DNA of 64,000 nucleotides from Metabacillus idriensis (GCF_009674765.1 NZ_WKKF01000001.1:1178001-1242000), one strand, 5' to 3'; positions 25,431 through 35,060 are shown, counted from the stretch's first letter. A program made the numbers and translations. Notes: generated by a model not told the origin, from the letters alone.

Positions 25431-26222
25431 ATGGCAAATTGGTCTAAGATCGAAAGTGATGCAAAATCATGGATATATACAGCAGGAGAAACAATCCGCC
25501 AGTCCTTTCAAAATGTGCTCCAAATCCAGTCTAAATCGAATCCGGATGATCTTGTCACCAATATGGATAAAGAAACCGAACAATATTTGATTTCAAAAAT
25601 TAATGAAACCTATCCGGAGCATCGCATTCTTGGGGAAGAAGGCTTTGGGCACGACATTCAGTCTTTAGAGGGAATCGTCTGGATTGTGGACCCGATTGAC
25701 GGAACAATGAATTTTGTTCATCAGCAAAGGAATTTCGCCATCTCAATCGGTATTTATGAAGATGGGGTTGGACAAGTTGGTCTGATCTATGATGTTGTTC
25801 ATGACGAACTGTATCATGCGGTCAGGGGCAAAGGAGCCTTTATGAATGATTATAAACTTCCTGAGCTTAAGGATGTCCCGTTAAACCAGGCTGTGATTGC
25901 TTTGAATGCAACATGGGTGATGGAAAATAAACGATTTAATCATAACTTATTAGTTCCTGTCGCAAAAGCGGTGAGAGGAACACGGTCATATGGGTCAGCA
26001 ACACTTGAATTTGCTTACGTTGCATCTGGGAGGCTTGACGCGTATATTACGCTTAGGCTTGCTCCGTGGGATTTTGCTGCCGGTCTGATTTTGCTTGAAG
26101 AGGTTGGGGCAAAAGCAACAACTTTAGATGGAGAAAAAATAAATCTGCTTGGACAAAACAGTATTTTCGTTGCGAAAAAAGGAATACATTCCACTATTCT
26201 TAAGGATTATCTGCACAAGTAG
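25431..26222 (+). CDS. suhB: Inositol-1-monophosphatase family protein (YktC/SuhB)
   Basis: A 263-residue Mg-dependent phosphatase that should dephosphorylate inositol-1-phosphate and related sugar phosphates. Metal-binding motifs are GEEGFG (Glu69/70), WIVDPIDGTMNF (85-95) and the C-terminal WDFAAGLILLEEVG. AGAAGG precedes the ATG. B. subtilis YktC is the equivalent. An acetyltransferase gene begins directly after the stop codon. Confidence 0.92.
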   Translation: MANWSKIESDAKSWIYTAGETIRQSFQNVLQIQSKSNPDDLVTNMDKETEQYLISKINETYPEHRILGEEGFGHDIQSLEGIVWIVDPIDGTMNFVHQQRNFAISIGIYEDGVGQVGLIYDVVHDELYHAVRGKGAFMNDYKLPELKDVPLNQAVIALNATWVMENKRFNHNLLVPVAKAVRGTRSYGSATLEFAYVASGRLDAYITLRLAPWDFAAGLILLEEVGAKATTLDGEKINLLGQNSIFVAKKGIHSTILKDYLHK

Positions 26223-26678
26223 ATGCTTAAATACCGTTCATTTGAAGATTCGGACTACCCCTTTTTTGCAGAACTGATCGGAGCAAGCAAAACTTGGCAA
26301 GAAGAGGAATGCACGCCGTCTCAGGCAGAAGAATACATGACATCTTATAAAATGTATAACGGCAATTGGCTTGTCTGGATGAAGTCATATGAAATGATAG
26401 GCATCTCGTTTCATCTTGAATGGGCCCCCTCTAATGAGAAACCGTGGATTGGAACGGTCCTGATCCATCATCAGCACCGTAAACAAGGCCTGGGCAAGGA
26501 AATAATCGGGCAGATATCGGATGAATTAAAACAGAATGGCCACAAAGCAATTTTTGCCGGCTGTCCGGCATCCAGGCTTGACTGGCTGCAATTTCTCGGA
26601 AGGTGCGGATTTGAACAGCTTAAATCTGAAAAAGATACACAAGGAAAAGAGTATATAATCTCAGTAAAACCTGTATAG
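26223..26678 (+). CDS. GNAT-family N-acetyltransferase
   Basis: A 151-residue GNAT-fold protein that should transfer an acetyl group from acetyl-CoA. The acetyl-CoA pyrophosphate loop is HQHRKQGLGKEI. The ATG follows the suhB stop with no base between (TAGATG) and no good ribosome site, so translation likely depends on suhB. Target unknown. Not present next to yktC in B. subtilis as far as I recall. Confidence 0.8.
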   Translation: MLKYRSFEDSDYPFFAELIGASKTWQEEECTPSQAEEYMTSYKMYNGNWLVWMKSYEMIGISFHLEWAPSNEKPWIGTVLIHHQHRKQGLGKEIIGQISDELKQNGHKAIFAGCPASRLDWLQFLGRCGFEQLKSEKDTQGKEYIISVKPV

Positions 26679-26699
26679 CCCCTTTTAAAGGGGTTTTTA
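26679..26699 (+). terminator. Terminator of the suhB-GNAT pair
   Basis: CCCCTTT (26679-26685) and AAAGGGG (26687-26693) form a tight inverted repeat followed by TTTTT. Confidence 0.75.
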
Positions 26700-26710
26700 T
26701 GCGGAAAAGA

Positions 26711-26832
26711 ACAAAAGCGCAAGCGCCTTGGTCAGATCCGACAGGCAGATAAGAATCCGACAGAAAAGTCCGGGTCCCGACTTTTTTGGCGGATTCGTTC
26801 TGACCGAGGATCTAGGCGCTGGAGCTGGACGT
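26711..26832 (-). repeat. Family A dispersed repeat, copy 1
   Basis: Read on the minus strand, it starts GTCCAGCTCCAGCGCC and CTCGGTCAGAACGAATCCG, and ends GGCGCTTGCGCTTTTGTTC. Copies 2 to 4 share these blocks. The inner arms GAATCCG and CGGATTC enclose a different interior from the other copies. It lies between two terminators, so it is probably untranscribed or weakly transcribed. Confidence 0.7.
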
Positions 26833-26890
26833 GGATAACTTTATTTCATTATCCACAACCAATTACCTTTTATAATTTCCTAAACAAATA

Positions 26891-26920
26891 AAAAAATCGG
26901 AGACATGGCTCCGATTTTTG
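26891..26920 (-). terminator. Terminator of ylaF
   Basis: ATCGGAG (26896-26902) pairs with CTCCGAT (26909-26915). The A-run on the left becomes a T-run on the minus strand; the T-run on the right allows weak action on the plus strand. Confidence 0.75.
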
Positions 26921-27106
26921 TTAAAGAATTCCTTTATCCCGCATTTTCTTTTTTGTTGCAAATCCAAAGCCCATTGCCGCAATAAGGGCAAGAATAGAGA
27001 TCACTATGCCTAAAATACTTCTTTCACCAACTGCAATGCCGACGCTAACCATCGATCCGGCTGCAATGAATGCTAAAAGAAAGAAGATCCATTTTCCAGA
27101 TTTCAT
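26921..27106 (-). CDS. ylaF: Small membrane protein YlaF
   Basis: A 61-residue protein with two hydrophobic helices and a basic tail (ATKKKMRDKGIL), like YlaF (DUF5325). Three in-frame ATGs occur. The minus-strand sequence AAGGGGATGA resembles AAGGAGGTGA and is eight bases before the ATG at 27106, so the middle ATG at 27118 lies inside the ribosome site. It is divergent from typA. Function unknown. Confidence 0.75.
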   Translation of the reverse strand: MKSGKWIFFLLAFIAAGSMVSVGIAVGERSILGIVISILALIAAMGFGFATKKKMRDKGIL

Positions 27107-27201
27107 CTGATTTTTCATCCCCTTCCATAACCGTTTGGACAGCAATTTTTGCCCCATTTATCAGTTTACATAAAATGATTCCTTTTTTCTATAAAAGTTT
27201 G

Positions 27202-27210
27202 TGGTATAAT
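27202..27210 (+). promoter_or_regulatory. typA promoter, extended -10
   Basis: TGGTATAAT is a perfect extended -10 box 37 bases before the typA start. The -35 region is poor. Confidence 0.55.
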
Positions 27211-27246
27211 ACATAAGGTTATTTTAATTTTTTAGGAGATGAAAAT

Positions 27247-29091
27247 GTGAAACTTCGAAATGATATTCGAAACATTGCTATTATTGCCCACGTAGACCAC
27301 GGAAAAACGACTCTTGTCGACAAAATGCTTCATCAGGCAGGTACGTTCCGTGCGAACGAACAAGTTGCTGAAAGAGCGATGGATTCCAATGATTTAGAGC
27401 GCGAGCGCGGAATTACGATCTTAGCAAAAAATACGGCAATTAATTATAAAGATACACGCATCAACATCATGGATACACCAGGACATGCCGACTTCGGCGG
27501 CGAAGTTGAGCGCATCATGAAAATGGTTGACGGCGTATTGCTGGTTGTTGACGCTTATGAAGGATGTATGCCTCAAACACGCTTTGTTCTTAAAAAAGCG
27601 CTTGAGCAAAACTTAACGCCAATCGTTGTTGTAAACAAAATCGACCGCGATTTTGCCCGTCCAGAGGAAGTAGTAGACGAAGTTCTTGATTTATTTATTG
27701 AACTTGATGCTTCAGAAGAGCAGCTTGAGTTCCCGGTTATCTTTGCTTCAGCTATGAACGGAACAGCAAGCACAAGCCCGGACCCAGCTGATCAGGAAGA
27801 GAACATGGTTTCATTGTTTGATTCAATTGTTGAGCACATTCCAGCTCCTGTTGATAACACAGATGAGCCTCTTCAATTCCAGGTAGCTCTTCTTGATTAC
27901 AACGATTATGTCGGACGTATCGGAATCGGACGCGTATTCCGCGGAACAATGGAAGTAGGACAGCAGGTTTCATTAATGAAAATTGACGGTTCTTTCAAAA
28001 ACTTCCGTGTAACAAAATTATTCGGTTTCCAGGGCTTAAAACGCGTAGAAATTGAAAGCGCAAAAGCAGGAGATCTAGTGGCTGTTTCTGGAATGGAAGA
28101 CATCAACGTAGGGGAAACAGTTTGCCCGGTTGAGCATCAGGAAGCATTGCCGATCCTTCGCATTGATGAGCCTACTCTTCAAATGACATTTGTTGTAAAC
28201 AACAGTCCGTTTGCAGGCCGCGAAGGAAAATATGTGACTTCACGTAAAATTGAAGAGCGTTTAATGTCTCAATTGCAGACTGATGTTAGTTTGCGTGTAG
28301 AAAACACAGAATCTCCAGATGCATGGATTGTTTCAGGCCGCGGAGAGCTTCATCTTTCAATACTAATTGAGAACATGCGCCGCGAAGGCTATGAGCTTCA
28401 AGTATCTAAACCAGAAGTTATCGTAAAAGAAATTGATGGGGTAAGATGTGAGCCTGTTGAGCGCGTTCAAATTGATGTACCTGAGGAGCATACTGGTTCT
28501 GTAATGGAATCAATCGGTGCCCGCAAAGGTGAAATGCTTGATATGATCAATAACGGAAACGGTCAAGTCCGTTTAATTTTCAACGTGCCTGCACGAGGAT
28601 TAATCGGGTACTCTACAGAATTCATGTCAATCACTCGCGGATTCGGCATCATCAACCATACATTTGACAGCTATCAGCCAATGCAGCCGGGTCAAGTTGG
28701 AGGACGTCGTCAAGGCGTGTTAATCTCTATGGAAAACGGAAAATCAACAACTTATGGTATTCAAGGTGTTGAAGACCGCGGAATCATTTTCCTTGATGCT
28801 GGTAAAGACGTGTATGAAGGCATGATCGTCGGAGAACACAATCGTGAAAATGACCTTGTTGTCAACATCTGCAGAATGAAGCAGCAAACAAATATCCGTT
28901 CTGCAAATAAAGACCAAACAAGCACAATGAAAAAACCTCGCATCATGTCTCTTGAAGAATCTCTTGAATACTTGAACGATGATGAGTACTGTGAGCTTAC
29001 ACCAACTTCTATTCGTTTAAGAAAGAAAATTCTTGATAAGAATGAGCGCGAAAAACAAGCTAAAAAGAAAAAATTAGCTGGCTTGCTGTAA
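27247..29091 (+). CDS. typA: Ribosome-associated GTPase TypA/BipA
   Basis: A 614-residue translational GTPase that helps ribosome assembly and growth under stress or cold. The G1 motif AHVDHGKT (14-21), RGIT switch I, DTPGHADF (G3) and VVNKIDR (G4) are present, followed by EF-G-like domains and the TypA-specific C-terminus. GTG start with AGGAGATG upstream. It corresponds to ylaG of B. subtilis. Its codon use looks more optimised than that of its neighbours. Confidence 0.97.
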   Translation: MKLRNDIRNIAIIAHVDHGKTTLVDKMLHQAGTFRANEQVAERAMDSNDLERERGITILAKNTAINYKDTRINIMDTPGHADFGGEVERIMKMVDGVLLVVDAYEGCMPQTRFVLKKALEQNLTPIVVVNKIDRDFARPEEVVDEVLDLFIELDASEEQLEFPVIFASAMNGTASTSPDPADQEENMVSLFDSIVEHIPAPVDNTDEPLQFQVALLDYNDYVGRIGIGRVFRGTMEVGQQVSLMKIDGSFKNFRVTKLFGFQGLKRVEIESAKAGDLVAVSGMEDINVGETVCPVEHQEALPILRIDEPTLQMTFVVNNSPFAGREGKYVTSRKIEERLMSQLQTDVSLRVENTESPDAWIVSGRGELHLSILIENMRREGYELQVSKPEVIVKEIDGVRCEPVERVQIDVPEEHTGSVMESIGARKGEMLDMINNGNGQVRLIFNVPARGLIGYSTEFMSITRGFGIINHTFDSYQPMQPGQVGGRRQGVLISMENGKSTTYGIQGVEDRGIIFLDAGKDVYEGMIVGEHNRENDLVVNICRMKQQTNIRSANKDQTSTMKKPRIMSLEESLEYLNDDEYCELTPTSIRLRKKILDKNEREKQAKKKKLAGLL

Positions 29092-29128
29092 GAGATAACC
29101 CTAGACATGCAATGGAGGGGAACACGGG

Positions 29129-29452
29129 ATGAACGTTTACGAAAGTATGTGGCCGGTTGCGTATGCCATTTATACTGCAACTGAACCTGATACTCAAATG
29201 GGGGCAAATATTTTATACTTGGTCATTCTCGGATTATCAATTGTCGTATTTAAGCTGGGGTTTGCTAAAAAGCTTCCCCTGCTTAAGGCAATTGTTATCT
29301 ATTTGTTCTTAATGTTCGGGTGTACAGTTTTAACCTTTTTAGGCGCATTTCTTCCTGTGGCAGAAGGCCTGATTGTTGCAGCACTCATCTTAATTATCTA
29401 TAAGATTCGTCTGCACCAGTCCAAAAAAGCTGAGCGGAATGCTGCAACATGA
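29129..29452 (+). CDS. ylaH: YlaH-like membrane protein
   Basis: A 107-residue protein with three hydrophobic helices after a short polar N-terminus and a Lys/Arg-rich C-terminus. It matches the YlaH-like family by length, order and location after typA. GGAGGGGAAC precedes the ATG. The stop overlaps the next start (ATGA). Function unknown. Confidence 0.85.
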   Translation: MNVYESMWPVAYAIYTATEPDTQMGANILYLVILGLSIVVFKLGFAKKLPLLKAIVIYLFLMFGCTVLTFLGAFLPVAEGLIVAALILIIYKIRLHQSKKAERNAAT

Positions 29453-29733
29453 GATCTCTCCAGGACTCGCTTTATAATTGGCTCTCCATTAAAGTTGTAG
29501 CGGATGCCCGTCCTGAAGATACTGCAGCAGTGGATACATTCAGGCTGTTTGATGAATTGCTTAAAGAAAACCATGATCTTGCCGATGTAAAAGTTCACAA
29601 AGATGATATCATGTATCTTGTGAACTACACACTGAATGGCGAGCCTAAATCATCCAGGTTTCCGGCAGAATTAATCGACAGTATGATTGATCAGATTGAG
29701 GCAGAACCTGAAAAGTATCAAAATTACAAATAA
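29449..29733 (+). CDS. Small acidic protein of unknown function
   Basis: A 94-residue soluble, acidic protein rich in helix formers, with no cysteines. The ATG overlaps the ylaH stop by four bases, which supports translation, and a terminator follows immediately. I do not recognise the family. The basic start [15 protein letters not shown] is followed by [20 protein letters not shown]. Confidence 0.75.
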   Translation: MRSLQDSLYNWLSIKVVADARPEDTAAVDTFRLFDELLKENHDLADVKVHKDDIMYLVNYTLNGEPKSSRFPAELIDSMIDQIEAEPEKYQNYK

Positions 29734-29759
29734 AACACCTCTTAATGAGGTGTTTTTTT
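29733..29759. terminator. Bidirectional terminator
   Basis: AAACACCTC (29733-29741) and GAGGTGTTT (29747-29755) pair around TTAAT with a T-run to the right. It serves the ylaH pair; the left A-run may help stop the minus-strand gene, whose stop codon lies inside the hairpin. Confidence 0.85.
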
Positions 29760-30173
29760 GTGCATATTTTTAGCTGACGCAGCCATTGCAGCCGCAAAAA
29801 GGATGTGACCCGCTGTCCACCATGTAAGTGCTTCAAAGTCGTCTATTGCCGGCGTCTCTCTTACAGAAAGGATCGTTAAAGGGAAATATAATAAAACAGC
29901 AGGCAGAGTCAGCGCAAATGCTGTCAGCCATCTATTCAGCTGTGATGTGATATTAAAAGAGGTTAAAGTGAAAACATACAGAACTCCAATTATGACAGCA
30001 ACAGCCAAATGGAGGACAAATTCAAAAAGCTCAGGGAGAGGCTCTTTGTAAATAAAATCAATGTTAAGCAAAAGCACATAGACTTTTTCACCACTGACTA
30101 TTTCAGCTGATTTTAAAAAAAGACCAAGAACAATACCGCTGATCAGGCCAATAAGAGCTCCCCTCTTAACCAC
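29742..30173 (-). CDS. Four-helix membrane protein of unknown function
   Basis: A 143-residue integral membrane protein with four predicted helices: an N-terminal GALIGLISGIVLGLFL, one around LAVAVIIGVLYVF, one around ALTLPAVLLYFPL and one around WWTAGHILFAAAMA. It starts with GTG, which shares one base with the ylaI stop (TAGTG), so the two genes are coupled. The stop codon lies in the shared terminator. Family not recognised. Confidence 0.75.
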   Translation of the reverse strand: MVKRGALIGLISGIVLGLFLKSAEIVSGEKVYVLLLNIDFIYKEPLPELFEFVLHLAVAVIIGVLYVFTLTSFNITSQLNRWLTAFALTLPAVLLYFPLTILSVRETPAIDDFEALTWWTAGHILFAAAMAASAKNMHKKTPH

Positions 30174-30373
30174 TACCAGTTATCCTCTGTTTTCTTATCT
30201 CTGTACAATCTGAAATTTCCAGTATTAGCACGTTCAATTGTCCGATTTTCTATCCTCAGGTCGCACTCACTGCACATATACGTATGAATCGGACGGTTTC
30301 GCAGCCTCTTCGCCTGAAGCGTTTCATCATCAATGGTTTCTACTTTATCGCATAAAACACATTTTACTCTCAT
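30173..30373 (-). CDS. ylaI: Zinc-ribbon protein YlaI (DUF2197)
   Basis: A 66-residue protein with paired cysteines, CVLC and CSEC, that should bind one zinc ion. The stretch AKRLRNRPIHTYMC is typical of YlaI. GAGGTGT on the minus strand precedes the ATG at 30373; a longer frame to 30388 lacks this. Function unknown. Confidence 0.9.
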   Translation of the reverse strand: MRVKCVLCDKVETIDDETLQAKRLRNRPIHTYMCSECDLRIENRTIERANTGNFRLYRDKKTEDNW

Positions 30374-30462
30374 GGTACACCTCATCATTCTTTTTCTGAA
30401 ATTGTTGAATAAAATTTTTAAATTAGTTGTTAAATGGCTATAATCTGATAAATCATCTTATA

Positions 30463-30668
30463 AGGCTCTATTATTTATAAATTAATTGTTAGAAGCCTTA
30501 AGTGGATTGCAGCGGAAGGAACTTGACTCCTGCGGGAATTAGAGGGAAGTTGGAGACCCCACAGGCATGCCGAGGAGGCTCCAACCCTCCCCGCGGAAAG
30601 CAAGTTCCTGGAGCGGAAAGAAAAAGACAAAATTAATAATGGAAACATCAATCTATGCGTTAAGTGCC
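30463..30668 (+). repeat. Family B dispersed repeat, copy 1
   Basis: It contains CTTAAGTGGATTGCAGCGGA, GACTCCTGCGGGA, GAGACCCCACAGGC, GCCGAGGAGGCTCC, CCGCGGAAAGCAAG and CTGGAGCGGAAAG in the same order as copies 2 and 3. The left flank GGCTCTATTATTTAT is a degraded form of the GGCTCTTTTCG end in the other copies. It fills the 400-base gap between ylaI and the PNPOx gene. Confidence 0.7.
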
Positions 30669-30719
30669 ATTTATTAAGGAGCTAACCAGTTGGTTCCGCT
30701 TTTCTAAATGATATAACAG

Positions 30720-30748
30720 TTGGAAACAAAAATAAAAAAAGGTATGAT
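30720..30748 (+). promoter_or_regulatory. Promoter of the PNPOx-like gene
   Basis: TTGGAA (30720-30725) and TATGAT (30743-30748) are 17 bp apart, with the start ATG about 31 bases later. Confidence 0.6.
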
Positions 30749-30779
30749 AGCATTATACAACTTTAATGGAGGGAAGAAA

Positions 30780-31235
30780 ATGGCTAATAAGGTAGAAACA
30801 AAATTGATTCAGCCTTTGTTTGACAATCTCCAAAAAGAAAGATTTGCTGTTTTTGCAACTCTTGATCATGAAACAGGATCTCCAAACGTATCAGCCGTAT
30901 CATGGGTGTATGCCCCTGATTTAGAACGGGTTTATCTGGCTGTCGATAATCGGTCCAGAATTGTTGAAAACGTAAAAAAACATCCTGCTGCGGTTATTAC
31001 GCTGCTGGCAAATGAGTCTACATATTCTATAAATGGCCATGCCCATGTCAAAATTGAAAAGCTTGAGGGTGTCCCATTAAAACTTGCTTTAATTGAGATT
31101 AAGATATCTGAAGTCCGTGATGTCATGTTTTACGGGTCAAAAATATCAGCCGAACCTGCATATGAAAAAACATATGATGAAAAAGCAGCAGCAAAGCTTG
31201 ACAGTCAGGTGTTAGAAGCAATGAAAAAAGCTTAG
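30780..31235 (+). CDS. Pyridoxamine 5'-phosphate oxidase-like FMN protein
   Basis: A 151-residue split-barrel flavin-binding protein of the PNPOx superfamily, without the residues that would prove true pyridoxamine oxidase activity. The segment RFAVFATLDHETGSPNVS and the VYLAVDNRSRIVENVKKHP strand-helix fit. ATG at 30780 with GGAGGGAAG upstream. It sits between ylaI and ylaJ, where B. subtilis has no such gene to my knowledge. Confidence 0.8.
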   Translation: MANKVETKLIQPLFDNLQKERFAVFATLDHETGSPNVSAVSWVYAPDLERVYLAVDNRSRIVENVKKHPAAVITLLANESTYSINGHAHVKIEKLEGVPLKLALIEIKISEVRDVMFYGSKISAEPAYEKTYDEKAAAKLDSQVLEAMKKA

Positions 31236-31259
31236 ATTAGGAAATCTAAGCTTTTTTTC
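31228..31259. terminator. Bidirectional terminator between the PNPOx gene and ylaJ
   Basis: AGCTTAGAT (31229-31237) and ATCTAAGCT (31244-31252) pair perfectly, with A-run and T-run flanks. The PNPOx stop codon lies in the left arm. Confidence 0.85.
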
Positions 31260-31288
31260 AATCCGGATTTTAGTTGAAAAGGAAGTAA

Positions 31289-31897
31289 TCAGTTCTTATT
31301 TAAATGGTTTTCTGACTGATCTTCCTGCTCGCGGTCAAGCTCTTGTTGCTCTTTTTTGTTCAGCTGATCATTATCTTGCTCTGTTGGTCTGTTTCTTTGA
31401 TTATTCAGCATATCACTGGGAATTTCAGGCATAACGCGGCCGACGATTGCGGCAAGCTCGTCAAGGATGCCTCCAACAGGCTGTCCCTGCTGAAGATCTT
31501 TGCCCATTTCCCGCAGACGGACTGTGGTATCCGCATCAGCGATAATGACAGCATTTGCCCCGTAAGGATCATGCTGAATGCTTTCTGCAACCGCGTATTT
31601 AATTGATTCAACCTTGTTGCGGTCAAGTTTTGAATTTACATCAATGCCTACAACTGCATATTTGCCAAGTACAACTGCGCTGACATCATTTACACCAGGG
31701 ACACGTCCTGCAAGATTAACCAGGCGCTTTGAAATCTGTTCACCTGATTTTTTTTCCACATTTTCATTTACTGTGTTTCGAACATTAATGGGTTTTCCAT
31801 TGTGATCTTCGGGTGTGTCGCCCTGAGAGCCCTGATTTGCTTGGCATCCTGATAGAGCGAGCAGAATAATCATTGCTGAAAAAACAAAGCTGCGCAT
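31289..31897 (-). CDS. ylaJ: Spore lipoprotein YlaJ (YhcN/YlaJ family)
   Basis: A 202-residue lipoprotein with signal peptide and lipobox LALSGC (Cys18), then a YhcN/YlaJ domain with the segment GVNDVSAVVLGKYAVVGIDV. The last 40 residues are very rich in Gln, Asn, Glu and Lys. In B. subtilis this family is spore-associated and linked to germination. AAGGAGTGA on the minus strand selects the start at 31897; the longer frame would bury the signal peptide. Confidence 0.9.
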   Translation of the reverse strand: MRSFVFSAMIILLALSGCQANQGSQGDTPEDHNGKPINVRNTVNENVEKKSGEQISKRLVNLAGRVPGVNDVSAVVLGKYAVVGIDVNSKLDRNKVESIKYAVAESIQHDPYGANAVIIADADTTVRLREMGKDLQQGQPVGGILDELAAIVGRVMPEIPSDMLNNQRNRPTEQDNDQLNKKEQQELDREQEDQSENHLNKN

Positions 31898-32068
31898 GAA
31901 ATCACTCCTTTTTAGACCATGCTTTTTAATTTTATTGTCTAATAAATCTTCTATCTTTATGCACCAATTCATATATTTTAGCAACGCTTCAATTACAGCT
32001 TGATTATCTTCGTCTGACTTTTACGTGCAGTACACTATAAAAACCTGAACTGGGTAGGAGGCGGAAGG

Positions 32069-33397
32069 TTGAGTAAAATCTATGTTTTGGATACGAATGT
32101 CTTACTGCAAGATCCGAATTCCATTTTTTCTTTTGAAGAAAACGAAGTAGTGATTCCGGCAGTCGTTCTTGAAGAAGTCGATTCAAAAAAGCGGTATATG
32201 GATGAAATAGGACGAAATGCAAGACATGTTTCCAAACTGATTGATAGCCTAAGGCTGATTGGAAAGCTTCATGAAAAAATTCCTTTGCCAAGCGGCGGAT
32301 TTTTGAGGATTGAGCTGAATCATCGCTCATTTCATGAACTTCAGGAAATTTTTATAGAAAAAACAAATGATAATCGCATTCTTGCAGTGGCGAAAAATCT
32401 TTCAATTGAAGAGGAAACAACGGAGAACGGGCGGCCAGTCATCCTTGTGAGCAAGGACACGCTGGTCAGGGTAAAAGCTGATGCGATCGGACTGCTGGCT
32501 GAGGATTTTCTGAGCGACAGGGTTGTTGAAATTGACAGAATCTATACAGGCTTTCTTGATTTGTATATAAGCGGTGATGATTTAAACAGATTTTATGAGA
32601 AAAATGAATTGATTTTGTCTGAAGTGACGAATCATCCATTTTACCCTAATCAATTTGTCATCATGAAAAATGCGCTTGGCGGCTCTGCTTCAGCAATCGG
32701 ATGTGTTGATAAAACAGGAAAAAAGGTAAAGAGGCTCGTATTTGATCACGATCACATTTGGGGAATACGGCCAAGAAATGTCCAGCAGACGATGGCGATG
32801 GAGCTGCTTCTCAGAAATGACATGCCTCTGGTCACACTAATTGGAAAAGCAGGCACTGGGAAAACGCTGCTCGCTTTGGCTGCAGGTCTGATGCAGACAG
32901 AGGATTTAGGGACGTTCAAAAAATTGCTCGTTGCAAGACCAATCGTTCCTGTCGGGAAGGATATTGGCTATCTTCCTGGTGAAAAACAGGAAAAACTAAG
33001 ACCGTGGATGCAGCCAATCTATGATAATTTAGAATATCTTTTCAATGCGAAAAAACCTGGCGAGCTGGATGCCATTTTAGCAGGGATGGGATCAATAGAA
33101 GTAGAAGCCCTGACGTATATTCGCGGCAGAAGTATTCCTGAGCAGTTCATTATTATTGATGAAGCTCAGAACTTAACGAAACACGAAGTAAAAACGATTT
33201 TGACCAGAGTAGGGGAAAAAAGCAAAATTGTCTTAATGGGAGATCCTGAGCAAATCGATCATCCTTACCTTGATGAATACAATAATGGCTTAACCTATGT
33301 TGTAGAGAAGTTTAAGGATCAGTATATTGCGGGGCATGTCAGATTAGTAAAAGGGGAGCGCTCCGGCCTTGCTCAGCTGGCTGCAGATTTATTGTGA
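32069..33397 (+). CDS. phoH: PhoH-family PIN-domain ATPase (YlaK)
   Basis: A 442-residue protein with an N-terminal PIN ribonuclease-like domain (VLDTNVLLQDPN, with acidic residues in EEVDSKK) and a C-terminal PhoH ATPase domain containing Walker A GKAGTGKTLLA and Walker B FIIIDEAQN. PhoH2-type proteins can act as RNA helicase/nuclease; this one corresponds to B. subtilis YlaK. TTG start after a double AGGAGG/GGAAGG signal. Divergent from ylaJ. Confidence 0.93.
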   Translation: MSKIYVLDTNVLLQDPNSIFSFEENEVVIPAVVLEEVDSKKRYMDEIGRNARHVSKLIDSLRLIGKLHEKIPLPSGGFLRIELNHRSFHELQEIFIEKTNDNRILAVAKNLSIEEETTENGRPVILVSKDTLVRVKADAIGLLAEDFLSDRVVEIDRIYTGFLDLYISGDDLNRFYEKNELILSEVTNHPFYPNQFVIMKNALGGSASAIGCVDKTGKKVKRLVFDHDHIWGIRPRNVQQTMAMELLLRNDMPLVTLIGKAGTGKTLLALAAGLMQTEDLGTFKKLLVARPIVPVGKDIGYLPGEKQEKLRPWMQPIYDNLEYLFNAKKPGELDAILAGMGSIEVEALTYIRGRSIPEQFIIIDEAQNLTKHEVKTILTRVGEKSKIVLMGDPEQIDHPYLDEYNNGLTYVVEKFKDQYIAGHVRLVKGERSGLAQLAADLL

Positions 33398-33438
33398 AAG
33401 ATGCAATCAATGCGAACACAGCTATTGTGAAAGATGGG

Positions 33439-33466
33439 AAAAGCCGCTGTCATAAGCGGCTTTTCT
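33439..33466. terminator. Bidirectional terminator between phoH and ylaL
   Basis: Perfect 10-bp stem AAAAGCCGCT (33439-33448) with AGCGGCTTTT (33455-33464). Confidence 0.85.
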
Positions 33467-33960
33467 TACTCAATAATAATTTCTTTTATGTTCGTAATAG
33501 GATTATCGCGGTTGCTGCCATCTCCGTAATAGAGAGTAACAGGACCTTCGTCAGTAAGGGGTTTGCCATTCTTACTGAATCCAAGGATGAGGGCAGATGC
33601 TTCCTCAAGTGACATTCTTACGTCTCCTTGCCCAGTTTTAAATACAGCATATTCTGCTGCCTGAGCAGGCTCCGCATTTTTAAGGAATGGAAGAAACGGT
33701 ATACCAAACGTTCCATTCAAGATTCTTTCTTTTTCAGTTCGCTTATTATTTTTGTTTTCTGGGAGCTTTGCTCCTTCGCGGATTTCCTGATCCCAGTGTT
33801 TAGAGACTGCCTTAGTGTACTCTTCCAATTCGTTCCGTTCTTTTTTGTTTTCATCAAAATAAACAGTCAGATCGACTTTTCTGTCATCAAATATCCATAC
33901 ACCGGGATCCAGTGTAATTGGAAAGGCAATATTTCCTTTAATTAAAATGATTGAATCCAT
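33466..33960 (-). CDS. ylaL: YlaL family protein
   Basis: A 164-residue soluble protein starting MDSIILIKGNIAFPITLDPG, matching YlaL. It contains peptidyl-prolyl-like short motifs only by chance; no catalytic motif is evident. AAAGGACGTG on the minus strand precedes the ATG; the longer frame to 34086 has no ribosome site. It is convergent with phoH and divergent from glsA. Function unknown. Confidence 0.85.
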   Translation of the reverse strand: MDSIILIKGNIAFPITLDPGVWIFDDRKVDLTVYFDENKKERNELEEYTKAVSKHWDQEIREGAKLPENKNNKRTEKERILNGTFGIPFLPFLKNAEPAQAAEYAVFKTGQGDVRMSLEEASALILGFSKNGKPLTDEGPVTLYYGDGSNRDNPITNIKEIIIE

Positions 33961-34079
33961 TGCTACACGTCCTTTCTTTAAAAGTATAAGCGCTTTCTGT
34001 GAATTTGTCATGGGGGACATCGGCATGACAGTTTTTGGGCAAACTAACACCTCATACTGAATGAAGAGGTGAACAGACC

Positions 34080-35009
34080 ATGCCATGTCAAACCAGTGAA
34101 GAATTGGCGGAGCTTGTCAGCATTGCAAGGGAAGTAACGAAGGATGGCAAGATTGCTGACTATATTCCTGCACTAGGAGAAGCAGATCAAGGTGATTTAT
34201 CCGTTGCGATATATCATGTTGAAAATACTTGTATGTCAGCTGGAGATATTGAAAAAAGCTTTACCTTGCAAAGCATATCAAAAGTGCTGACGCTTGCTCT
34301 TGTACTGATGGATCATGGGGAATCCTATGTATTTGATAAAGTGGGCATGGAACCGACGGGAGATCCGTTTAATTCAATCGTCAAGCTTGAAACTCATGAA
34401 AATCAGCGGCCGCTGAATCCGATGATTAATGCAGGAGCACTTGCTGTTACAAATATGATTAAAGGATCTGACAAGGAAGAAAAACTATCCCGCTTTTTAG
34501 CTTTTACAAAAGAATTAACCTTCAATCAGGATATTAAAGTCTGCCATGAGATCGCTTCTTCTGAATTTGAAAACGCCTGGCTGAACAGGTCTCTCTGTTA
34601 TTTTATGAAAAAAGACGGCATCATTGATGGTGATGTAGAGGATTTAATTGATTTATATTCAAAGCAATGTGCCGTACAAATGCACAGCCTCGATCTGGCG
34701 AAAATCGGGGCAGTCTTCGCCCTTGACGGCAAACATCCTCAAACAGAAAAACAAATCATCCCGAAAGATATTGCGCGTATCTGCAAAACGTTTATGGTGA
34801 CATGCGGCATGTACAATGCTTCTGGAGAGTTTGCGATAAAAGTGGGAATTCCTGCCAAAAGCGGAGTGTCCGGAGGTATTATGGGGATCGTGCCCTATCA
34901 TTTTGGAATCGGAATTTTTGGGCCTTCTCTTGATAAAAAAGGGAACAGCATTGCTGGTATAAAACTGCTGCATCTTTTATCTGAAAAGTATGAATTAAGC
35001 ATTTTCTGA
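34080..35009 (+). CDS. glsA: Glutaminase
   Basis: A 309-residue glutaminase (serine beta-lactamase-like fold) that hydrolyses glutamine to glutamate and ammonia. The catalytic SxxK pair is in [10 protein letters not shown], and [11 protein letters not shown] and SGVSGGIMG are family motifs. Equivalent to B. subtilis ylaM. AAGAGGTGA precedes the ATG. I see no hairpin terminator after the gene, so readthrough to ylaN is possible. Confidence 0.95.
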   Translation: MPCQTSEELAELVSIAREVTKDGKIADYIPALGEADQGDLSVAIYHVENTCMSAGDIEKSFTLQSISKVLTLALVLMDHGESYVFDKVGMEPTGDPFNSIVKLETHENQRPLNPMINAGALAVTNMIKGSDKEEKLSRFLAFTKELTFNQDIKVCHEIASSEFENAWLNRSLCYFMKKDGIIDGDVEDLIDLYSKQCAVQMHSLDLAKIGAVFALDGKHPQTEKQIIPKDIARICKTFMVTCGMYNASGEFAIKVGIPAKSGVSGGIMGIVPYHFGIGIFGPSLDKKGNSIAGIKLLHLLSEKYELSIF

Positions 35010-35060
35010 TGAAGCTTTGTGCGGGAACAAGTTCACTTATGAATAACACCTTGATTTTTC

